64,000 nucleotides of DNA from Brienomyrus brachyistius (Eukaryota > Chordata > Actinopteri > Osteoglossiformes > Mormyridae), in assembly GCF_023856365.1 (NCBI RefSeq), contig NC_064555.1, positions 20,160,254 through 20,224,253 on the forward strand. Reading direction: 5' to 3'. Of this stretch, positions 49,931 through 61,300 are shown piece after piece. Positions within the stretch are counted from its first letter, which is position 1. Each line of letters begins with the position of its first letter. Made by a program: the position numbers and the translations under genes. The notes under the pieces were generated by a model. That model had not been told where the DNA came from and made no database searches. It worked only from the letters and a program-made list of their open reading frames with translations.

Positions 49931-52850
49931 CAGAGGTGCAACTCCCAAATCCACAGAAAGGGGGCGCTCTAACTCACGGGTGAGAACACTTCTTTTAAGT
50001 AGCCTGCATGCATGAACAGTGCATGAATGCCTCACTTTAACTGATACTGCAAGTTACTCTGTAACTGGCAGACATTACAGCTTCTGATAGTGATGCACCA
50101 GCATGATGCTCCTATGAATCTGACTTCTGTGTGACCTTTGCAGCTCCTAAATTCACAAGCAGGTTTCAGACTGGCTGATACCGAAGATCATATTGTTCAT
50201 TCTCATAAAAAACATGCTCTGGTTTGGCCAGCATTGCGCAGCTCTGCCTTGTAACCTCTGAATGCTGCATCGCATCTCTGACAGCACTGAGCTGGGTGTG
50301 ACTTCCAGGGTGGGCTGTGACCTGACCTGCAGGCAAATGAACTCTGCTCTTCACAGACCACCTTCTCGAAACACCTGCAAGAAGAAGAGGACATGAAATT
50401 AATTAGTGGCAAAAGACGTCTGTGTTACCAAATGTGCAATGATTTTATTTTTAAGGTTTGTTATTTTAGCAGCTCGCATTCAGTGGTTAAGGACTTTTAA
50501 ATTACAGAATGTAAAGAATTCTTCTGTCAAGGCTTCCACCATGACCGATAGAATTTTGGTTAGTACCGGAAAGAAAACTGCAAGATTCCCAGCCATGTAT
50601 TTTTAAGTGATTATTATCAATATGCATGGTAATGGAAATGTACAGCTGTGTAATGAGACCGGTTAACAATATTGGACACTTACTGTCGATTTGCTATATA
50701 AAAACTCTACACTTTAAATGGTTTGCCATTTTCCCATTTTACAAACAATGCAGCCAACTGAATCTAGGCAATTTTAAACATATTTCAGATGACAGATACA
50801 TAGCACACATACTGAATGTGACGTTTGTCTCACATATTCGAGTAGGATACATACATTAGTACACTAACGGCGCAGACTGTGGTTTAATCAATCACCTGCT
50901 CTCATTTCAGCCGCAGTCCGCTGTCACAGAATTCCCCTCTCGCTGTAAATCGTCTAGTAAAGGCTCCCAAAGCTGGAATTGGGAGATCAGTTCTACATAC
51001 ATTTCCAGGTAAACATATACACTGGAGTCTGTGGAGAGAGGTTACTGCACCTTACAGAGCTTTCTGCACATCTTTATATGACAAAAAAACCCGTGCACAT
51101 TTCTTCCAAGTAAAGGTGACTCATTTTCAAGAGTAATTGAACAATTAGAATTTTGGTTAGTACTACAAAAAAAATAAAAAAATAAATCACCAATGTATTT
51201 TTAAATGATTATCATCAAAATTCACAGTAATGAAAATGTAACAGTGCATAATGAAAGAGGTTAACAATATTACAAACATATTGGTAATTTCTGTGCATTT
51301 TGTGTTTCACTGCCATAGCTCCTAGTTGTGACTCATTAGTGACAGAAGCCTTGATAGAGGAATAACCCTTTACATTCTGTCATTTTTAATATGTGAAGTC
51401 GTTCCCACCTCACATAAAATATAAGCAATTTGTTTAAGTGCAGAACAGCTAACGAATCATCAGCATTTACCACTTTTATAACATTCAAAGGTGCTCAGTT
51501 GGGTGCAAGAATCTAGCATTAACTTTTATGAAAAAGTATTATTCAGTGTTATTTTACAAATTACATTACATATGTAAACTATTGTAGAATATTATTAAAG
51601 TAGTTCAATTTAACTTCACCATTGCCAACATCCAACCATTTAGATTTTAACTTCAGTGAGCGGACACTGTTGCTTGGCAACCAGATTAAGGCACTGGTAG
51701 GTGGCCTGGGGATCAGCACTGCACGCATTGACTTGGCAAACAGTGTCTCGACGGGGAAAAAACATATACAAAGAAGACAATTCTCTATGAGAAGGTGAAA
51801 TTAGATCCCGCTTTTTTTTGTAGTTATTTTGAATTCTCAGTCTTCAAGTTCATAGCTGATTAGGCATCGTCTCCTATCCCATCTGCATTTATCTGACACT
51901 TTTATTAAAGCGGACTTACAACTGACAGATGGGCTCCTTGATATTTGAACCCACTGGTAGCGTAACGCTCTAGCTATTCAGTTACAGGCGCTGCAGAGCT
52001 GCCCGCCTGCAGCGTTAATGGTGCCTCCTGAAGCGAGGAACATCGACTGGGGTCCCTAAAAGGCCAAAAACAATGTGTTCAGCATCCATAGGAAACATTT
52101 TACGTCCCTATTTTTTTATACGAAGGTCTGGTAAGTGCTTTATATTTCTTCCACATGTTTTCTAAATTAAAAACGTACAACATACATTTTAACACCATTT
52201 GCTAAAACCTTATATGCAGCTTGATCTGAAAGGACTGTAAGACCTTTAGTGAAAAACTCTACCTCATTAGCATAATGGGATGCATTCTGCAGCTCGATGA
52301 TTAAAGCCATACATCTACCTGTAGATACACTTCCTCAGCAACGACTTCTGGTGCAGAACTACAAAGTGGCCCCAAACAGCTCAAATAATACAGACTATAT
52401 AGCGGTGCTAACAATGCAAATACTAAAACACGTCTGAGTTGCGATTCTGCATAGTGCTTTCATTACTGCAGCATTGATCTGCACTTGCCTCTTCAGTTTG
52501 GATTACCCAGTTTTCATAAACATTTATCACACAATGAGCTATATTTTAGAGCATCTTCAAATGGGATTTGTAGAGGATTTCACTTGTTCGTTCTCCTGAC
52601 CTCCATCAGTCATGAAAAATTCAAAATAGCATTTTTTCCTGTGACTCACTGATATCTCATTTACATGGTTTGGGAGGAATAATTCAGAAAGAGGAGGATA
52701 TTGGTTTAGGATAAGATATCCAGTGTCGTCCATTAGATGATAGCAGGGAATGAAGGTCATCAGCCTCACCTGACAACAGGATGGTTGGTCTGATTCAAAA
52801 GTGCTACACCACCTCAGTATTGATCAAGAGCGTAGATGTCAGTATAGACA
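49931..52850. other. Intergenic
   Basis: No coding gene seen. AT-rich with two mutually similar stretches (about 50555-50665 and 51150-51270, sharing AATTTTGGTTAGTAC and GTTAACAATATT), an old local duplication. Confidence 0.4.
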
Positions 52851-52854
52851 GTAG

Positions 52855-53793
52855 GGACAGTTCCCTACCAATATAAGGGAGTACCAAACTGTCCCTTCCA
52901 ATATAAGGGAGTACCAAACTGTCCCTGCCAATATGAGGGAGTACCAAACTGTCCCTGCCAATATGAGGGAGTACCAAACTGTCCCTACCAATATAAGGGA
53001 GTACCAAACTGTCCCTGCCAATATGAGGGAGTACCAAACTGTCCCTACCAATATAAGGGAGTACCAAACTGTCCCTGCCAATATGAGGGAGTACCAAACT
53101 GTCCCTGCCAATATGAGGGAGTACCAAACTGTCCCTGCCAATATGAGGGAGTACTAAAATGTCCCTGCCAATATGAGGAAGTACCAAACTGTCCCTGCCA
53201 ATATGAGGGAGTACCAAACTGTCCCTGCCAATATGAGGGAGTACTAAAATGTCCCTGCCAATATGAGGGAGTACCAAACTGTCCCTACCAATATGAGGGA
53301 GTACTAAACTGTCCCTGCCAATATGAGGGAGTACCAAACTGTCCCTACCAATATGAGGGAGTACCAAACTGTCCCTACCAATATGAGGGAGTACTAAACT
53401 GTCCCTGCCAATATGATGGAGTACCAAACTGTCCCTACCACAATGAGGGAACCAAACTGTCCCAGCCAATATAAGGGAGTATCAAACTGTCCCTGCCAAT
53501 ATGAGGGAGTACCAAACTGTCCCTGCCAATATGAGGGAGTGCTAAACTGTCCCTGCCAATATGAGGAAGTACCAAACTGTCCCTGCCAATATGAGGGAAC
53601 CAAACTGTCCCTGCCAATATAACGGAGTACCAGACTGTCCCTGCCAATATGAGGGAGTACCAAACTGTCCCTGCCAATATGAGGGAACCAAACTGTCCCT
53701 GCCAATATAACGGAGTACCAGACTGTCCCTGCCAATATGAGGGAACCAAACTGTCCCTGCCAATATGAGGGAGTACCAAACTGTTCCTGCCAA
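52855..53793. repeat. 30-bp minisatellite
   Basis: About 31 copies of CCAATATGAGGGAGTACCAA + ACTGTCCCTG. Units alternate GAGGGA/AAGGGA and TACCA/TGCCA; the last third has shorter units lacking GAGTA. Open frames of ten-residue period on both strands are by-products. Confidence 0.97.
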
Positions 53794-54112
53794 GTTCACA
53801 GAGGAGGCGAGAGAAGGAAACTAAAAACACTGAGACCTACCCTATACGCACATTCGCCGCGAGGTTTGTGACTTCCAGTAGCAACTGTAAGCGTGCAGGC
53901 ACTGGAGACAAATGCGCAGTGAGTGATTACAGATACCATTTGATTTGTTTATTATATTCACACATCATGGCAATTTCAAATGACTGTTTGGTACAATTTT
54001 TTTGCGTGGCTTGGTTTCAGTGGTTAATTGTTTTATAATAGCTATACACGCAGTAACACACAATCTTCACTAATTTTTTCGTTAAGCATTCAGTACACTG
54101 GCAAAAAATTGG

Positions 54113-54450
54113 GTGGCACGATGGCGCAGTGTTAGCACTGTTGCCGCGCACCTTAGGGATCTTGGTTTCAGTCTCCATCGTGGTGCCATGCATGTGCAGT
54201 TTACATATTCTGCCGGTGTTTTGTTGAGGTTTCCTCTATGCACTCCATTCCCCCCCCCCCCCCCCCACAGATCAAAAACATGCTGAAGTTAATTGGAGTA
54301 GCCAAATTGCCCGTAGGTGTGCATGCATGATTGAATGGTGTCTGAGTGCCCTGTGATGGGTTGGTGCACCCTCCTGGGTTGTTCCCTGCCTTATGCTTAT
54401 AAACTCTGGACCCCCCACAACTCCTAATAGGACAAGTGATTACAGAAGAT
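54113..54450 (+). mobile_element. Nearly complete tRNA-derived SINE
   Basis: Begins GGCACGATGGCGCAGTG (A box) with TTTCAGTCTCCATC (B box), then AAAACATGCTGAAGTTAATT, GCCAAATTGCCCGTAGGTGT and CCTGTGATGGGTTGGTGCAC, a body very common in fish genomes. Interrupted by a C run at about 54250-54267. Confidence 0.8.
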
Positions 54451-57400
54451 TGATGGCGACAAATTATATAGGTCTAACTAATGTCTTGTGGTTTTATGTA
54501 AAAGCCAGTATGATTTTCCATTAATTTCCCAAATAATTAATTATTGCATTATTAGTCAATTCTCTTTAATTCTTCTCTTTGACTTTGATATTATTGTCCA
54601 TTTTTATAATATATTTATTTCGAAAACCTATTTTTTTAGTAAACACATTTTTTTACTTGTAATGCTTAATTAAGATCTTTGAATATTCAATGAACAGCCA
54701 TTTTGAAATGTATGTGTTTGGGGGGGGGGTTCTTTTTCAAAGTCAGTCTGCTCATGAAAATAAATCAGTTTAAATTGCACATACTATCAACATAATGAAT
54801 GAACGAATGAATGTTGAAAAAAAAAGACATAACATTGAAACACGTTGAAACCTCACAAACGATCCCTAAAGCAGTTGCATAACACAGGCAAATAACAATG
54901 TAATATATTTAAATATGAGCTGTGCACCCATAAAGAATAACATTATGAAGCCATCAAACTGCATCAAACTCATTGACAGCACAGCTCCGGAACGCTGTAC
55001 AGCATCCACTGTCCTTATCCTGAGCAGCAGTAGTCTCTTAAAAACACAGAAGCTGTAACAATGACAAAATGAGCACAATCTGTGGAATGATCAGCTCGCA
55101 TGAATTATTTCCATGTTCGCCACTTACTGAATGTCCTCACCTCCTCCTCACTATATCTAGACCACTACATTTGCATTGGTCATGCATTTTATTGTGGGAT
55201 TTCTTTCAAATGAGAGCTTCAAAGTCTTTTCCAAGTTACTGACAGTGGAATATAGAAGAATCAGTCCGGTAGGTATAACGCTCTTGGGGATAATGGTGCG
55301 CAGGTAGCAGAATCCGGATTAATGGATGTAGCAATGTGCAGTAATAATCATGTCCTGCCTCCTGTTCTTCGCGTTGTCCTCTCATGCTAGCCACAGAGCA
55401 CTGGCAGGCGGGTCTCCTCCTACCGGCCTGCAAACACGGCTGTGGCCCCTAGCAGAGCTACGTGGACTGACACATCAGTGACCAAGGGGAGGAAAGCTTG
55501 GAATTTCCAGAATCCAACCTCCACCTTTAACTTTCACCTGGCAGGCGAATGAATTCCTGAAAATTTTGAATACAATGCTTAATCTCAATTATATAAGCGG
55601 TTCTTGATAATGTGTGATTTAAACTGAAATCACAGTGACATGTAACAATATTAACAATATTTTTATTGTCTAAATCAATATTTCATGTACAAATGTAATA
55701 GCAGACACAAATATATACTTTATATATACATGTGTATATATTTCTTAAGTTTTATATATATATTTTTTCCTGAACCCCTAGTTAATCTCACACCACACTG
55801 GGAGTTATAAATGTTTGTTTCACATATATGGCAGCCGACAGGCACAAAAAGACACAAGGACAACTTCACCAAAGCACCAAAACTCAGCATGACATAAAAA
55901 AACACACCAGTACTCAGAGATTAAAGGCCAGATTAAATGTATCTAGACCAGCAAATCCGTAAATAGAGAGCAGAGTTCTGTCTGTCATTGAGCTTTTCCA
56001 GTCGATCCGTAAATTACGGTAACAGGATAAGTAGCAAATAAGAGGCGGCCTTTTAATTTTAGTGCCTGTTCTATAAGATGCTGTCATACAATAACGGAAG
56101 GCAGAGGTAGCTACAAACCCTAAAATAAGGCAAGAAATTTAAAGTATGACAACACTACCACATAGAAATTATCCGTCTTTAAAATGTCCACCTTCAATAC
56201 ATCTTATTGCCGAAAGACTACATACTGTATAGGCAAATGCTAGCATTAGCTGAACTAAAGCATTGATTTTTGACTGGAAATCTTTTGTTAAATAAAATCC
56301 AATAAATTGAACCTGTTTTATGGCTGAGCTATAAAGAGTTCATATCACCAGTGAAGTAGATGGAAATAAGTAACATATTAGGGAAAAGAAAGACACAACG
56401 CTGTGACATAGCTTAAAATAAATTTAGGACCTGCTTTGGACTGTAGGAAGAAAATAATCTGCAGGTATTGGATTGAGGATTGTCTTTGCTTTAAGTTATA
56501 CGCTATCAGTCAACGTTTTTACACAACACGAGTATTCTCCACTTTTCCACTGATTTCATAAACTGCCGAATTTTTGTTCTTGACAATTATTGGAAAGTTG
56601 AGTGAAAAACTATACATGAAAAAGTCAAATAAATCTAGTTTCTTTTACAACATGGAAAGAGTGTGTAACAGTGCATGTCTGACATCCTGTTAGCTGGTTG
56701 TGTGGTGATGGCAGAGTTACATCCTAGGCTGCCCTTTAACATTTAATGTCGCTCGTCGAAAGAATGCATTGAATTTTCTCTGCTGTTGTAACAGCTAGAG
56801 GAGGCTACTCTGATGAATCAAAGATATGACATTTTCTTGCTAATTATGGAATTCTAATGGTGAACATACTGTACATTTCTTTGCTGTCAAACAATTTTGA
56901 TTGTACTTTTAGTAAATGTTAAGTGAGTAACAAACAAATGTAGAAGTGTGTGCAAAAAAAACTGGTAATGTATATCACAGGTAAAGTTCACAAATAATGT
57001 GAAAGGTTAAATACTGAATTCACTGACTGGACCACCATAGTTATACTTTCCTGCTGAATAACAAATTGCTAGTAAATGTGGAGAAATAACAATAATTCAT
57101 AACTGATAAGCAGTCATATCGACTCACTTTTTTGTTTTAAAAAGTTTTGCCAGTTCACTCTTTTACTTGTATATGCCTCCTTTTTACGAATCAGGCAGTT
57201 AAATTATAACACAACAAAAAATATTAAAATAATAAATATTAGGCACATATGTTTGCATAATAAATAGTTTATAGTAATAGTTTATTTTTCCGAAACTGGT
57301 TACATTACTAATGATATGCGTTGTCAGGAGCATGATAAGGGATTCCCTGCTCTCTTGGCACAGTGACAGGCAGGGCGAACCCTGTATTCTCTGAATACTT

Positions 57401-57922
57401 GATGGGTTTTTTTTTGTTTTTAACATGCCTCATGATTTATTCATTTACTTTGTGTTATAATTTACCGAACCTAATGCTCATTCATTTACAAGTGCACTTC
57501 TGTTCGTAGGCTCTCTGTGAGCAAATAACAAAACTTTTGAATAACTGCTTAAGGTTTATTACTTTATATTGATGATAATGGAAGAAGGCGTGAAGCACAA
57601 ATGACAACGAGATCTGCACTGTATTGAGCTTCCAGCGAAGGACATATTATATTCACCAACACGTAACAAGCAGTCAGCGAACCACAGTTTCAGAATGCTT
57701 AATCACAGAAATGAAGTAAAATTCCATTCCAGAATCATGAGTGATATTGAAACTATGCGTTTCCATCCAAGAAATATGTATATCATCCTTTTTCATGGCA
57801 CGGGAAGTGAATCATAATCCTATGATACCGAGTTATGGAAGTTTCTATGAATAGAGACTCAGAATCTGCATCCACAGGGACGGCATGACATGACAGTGAA
57901 GGACTCTCGTAGTTGTCGATCC
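54451..57922. other. Intergenic and probable GnRH receptor 3' UTR
   Basis: No coding gene seen; strongly AT-rich. The receptor transcript, on the - strand, should end in the upper part of this stretch, where several TTTATT (reverse AATAAA) words occur (57440-57560). G10 run near 54720. Confidence 0.4.
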
Positions 57923-58329
57923 CTACTGCTGAATGCTACTGTGCTGGTCACCACTGGGGATATCAGACTCCGCTTCGCCGCTGGCAGCCCCCCTTCGGGC
58001 TGAAAGGTGCTCCAGCGATCTTGGGGAGGAGTTCCGGGACCGACGACACCAGCAGGCAGCCAGGTCGGCACGGAAAGAAGGAGTGTACAGACCATAGATG
58101 ACGGGGTCACAGCAGGTGTTGAAGTTTCCGAACACAAACAGGAAGTGGTGGATATACTCAGGCGTCACGCGCAGCATCTCTGGCTGGAACCAGTACCAGA
58201 TGCCTAACAGGTAGTAGGGAGTCCAGCAGATCACAAAGGACACCACAATGACGATGGTCATTTTAAGAGTCTTCATCCGTGCCTTGGGGATCATGTCTGT
58301 GCCGCTACGTCTCAAGCATGGCTCTGTCC
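57923..58329 (-). CDS. gnrhr: GnRH receptor exon 3 (loop 3, TM6, TM7, tail, stop)
   Basis: Acceptor TATCTCCTTAG; completes Gly and reads the third intracellular loop (RRSGTDMIPKARMKTLKM), TM6, the PEY loop, TM7 and an intracellular tail ending SSIQQ before the stop at 57923-57925. The intronic sequence just before the acceptor is part of a 45-46 bp tandem repeat. Confidence 0.94.
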
Positions 58330-61300
58330 CTAAGGAGATAGTGACCTTTACATGAAGAACATTTACATCTCTATCTTTAAGAATAGTGACCTTTACATGA
58401 AGAACATATACATCTTTATCTTTAGGAGATAATGACCTTTACATGAAGCTTCAGACACTGATGCCTCCTCGGTTTCTTTACTTAAGTTTTGCCTACGACT
58501 CTCTTATCACATTTAACAATGTTGATAACTAATCTGTTCTCATAGCTGAAAGCTGATGGTGTATTTGCTGTAATTCCTATGTCATTAATTTATGCAGTAT
58601 ATTTTCCTGTACACTAGAACCTTGGAACCCGAATGGCTCTCAGCTTGACCAGGTTGGACGTTGAGCGGGTCTGTCGAATGTTCTTTGTCTTGTACCTTGA
58701 CTGAAATCTTGGAACTCGACCGTTCCTGCTAAAACTTGTATGGGTCGAGATGCATTCGACTCTACCAATTTAGACCTTGATGGCTCAGTTGGGAAAAATC
58801 TAGCCACAGCTCGACCGAAGACTCAGAACAGCGCAAAACAAAACCAACCTGCTAAAGCTTGTATGGACTGGGATGCGTACCCCCCCCCCCCCCCACCTAC
58901 CACGTCCAGTATGCCATCAGCACACTTCAATACAGGTAAAGTGCTGATAAATTGCCATTTGTTACATGTTTATTGCTTTTGAATGTGTGATTTTTTTAAT
59001 TTGTGTATTATTTTATATCGATTTTCAATGTGTTTTTTTCATTAGTCAAGTAGGTAGATAAGTTTAAATAAGCAATTATTTGGGGGGTCTGGAACTGATT
59101 AAATTCATTTACATAATTCATTTATTCATTCTGATCCCGTTATGGCTGCCATCATGAACATGTCCACATCTATGCACACCTGGCCCTTTACACATGTATT
59201 GCACTCTTGCACAACTTGCCTAATTTGCACAACATAACTTACTCACCCTGTATATGTGCACATTCAATCACATTGCGATATTTATATGTATATAGGTGTA
59301 GTGTAAAAATTACTGCCACTCTCACCCTCATTGTGATCTGTCTGGTGTGTTGTTTGTGTTGGTTTAGGAGAACAATATTTCGTCTCACTGTATACTCTAT
59401 TGTGTATTGTTTGGGATGACGATAAAGCTCTACTAACTTACTTACTTACTTACATTATTTCTTATGGGGAAATGCAACTTGGACCTCGACCAAATGGCGA
59501 ATCGACCAGCCTTCGGGAATGAGTTCCTGTTCCAAGGTACCACTGTATATACTTTCTAGAATACCTCAGCGATTCTGCTAGGGGCTGCCTGAGAGAAGGA
59601 TGAAGCCCTGGTTCTCCACAACAATGACTCAGCCACTAAGGCTAATATCCCTTAGCTATTAAGATCACTAGTCAGTTGGTAGGTGGTGCTTCCACACAGC
59701 AGTTGGATTTTTAATTTGGCAATTAATGACTCTTCGTTCTTTGTGTGAAGGCGTTTGCAGATCCGTGTCTCTTTGGCAAATGGTGAAAGGTTCTGGCAAC
59801 TATGCTTCGGTGCAAGATATATTTCTTGGCATGGTATAGGTGAACTGTAGTCTGTACTATACACTGTCAGAAAAAAAAGAGTACCAATTTGCACCTTAGC
59901 TAGTCACTAGGGCTGTACCCTCAAGGGTCTGCAAATTGTACCCAATTACTGTACGCGAATGTACCTTTTAAGGTAAAGAAATGGACTATGAGGAATATTT
60001 TTGTACAATTGGGGGTACAGTAATATTGTTTGTACCTTTGGGATGTCCCATATGCCACGGCTCTCCCAATAGAACTGAAACAAATAGGATTGTTTATGGG
60101 ATACTGGAATGACGCTTAGACAGCCTTTAGTAAGTCAGTAAGAGGCCAAATGATAGAATTCCTTAGTTTGGGTTCACACCACTTGTACAATGTGAGCACA
60201 TGGAATCTATGCATGGCATCTGATAGTAGCCCAGAAGTCTCATAAGATACTTTAGATTGGTGGTTGCTTTACTTTGGAGGTTACTTCTCTTTATAATTTT
60301 AAATCAGCTGAGGGATAGTACATTTTACACTATTATCACCCCGTAAATGTGATGGGACTATTTCTTTCTCAATTAACTAAGAGAAATAGGTACCTCTGCT
60401 TTTTAGCATCTGCCGGTTGATCTCAATGAGGATGCGGGTGTAACATCCGCTCATGACCAGCAGGGGGACGACGTAGAGCGTGACAAAGTGGAACATATTG
60501 TAGGCCGTCTCCTGCCAGCGGTGCCGGAAGCTCCCGTGGGTCACGCACTGGATGAAGTCCACATCTTCGGCCTTGATGGCACGGAAGATGAAGAGCTGTG
60601 GTGTTGACAAGAGAAAAGGTAGCATGCAGTTGGCTCCGAATCACCCGCAGTGCTCAGGTGAGAAATCACATACACAGTATGAACACTGGTGCTGGTCTGT
60701 GAAAGATCTAAGCTGTCATAGGACGACACACATTCACGCTTCCTTTGTAACATAAATACACGTTTCGATTAGTACTGATATGATCGATTTTTATCATCCA
60801 TTTTCTGCGTGTCGTTAGCTCTGGTTCTGGGTCACATCGGGCCTGAGCCTGGCCCAGGCAGCATAGAGCACAAGGCAGGGGACACCCTGGATGGGAGACC
60901 ATCTTCATCAGGATCCCCACCAGTCAAAAGTTTGGGTCCGCAAAAGAAGAGTCTTACATCACATGACCAGGGCACCTGACCTAAACCAATAAGAGGTGGT
61001 TTTGGAGGAGTTTGAGAGGGAAGGAAAAGTGGCCAATGAGAGCTCAGCATTTATGCGGGACCTCCTTCAAGACAGCTGGAAAAGCATCTCAGGAGGCCAC
61101 CTCATAAAACAGGCGTAGAGGAGACAGTAGGGTTAACCAGTCCCTGAATAATTGGGGCCCAATGTTGATGTCACTCTACTGACCCAGGGATTTAAACCGG
61201 CAGCCTTCTGAGCCTCAACCCACAGAGCTGACCCTGCCCCCAAGAAACATAAGTAGGTTTTTGTTTTTGATACTCATTTATAATTTGTATGTGCGTATAA

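Noticed and set aside
52855..53793. CRISPR-like regular 30-bp repeats
   Set aside because: Repeats are directly abutting with no unique spacers, and the window is vertebrate DNA.
52804..53830. Several frames with ten-residue repeats on both strands
   Set aside because: Direct consequence of the 30-bp unit; no start context or conserved domain.
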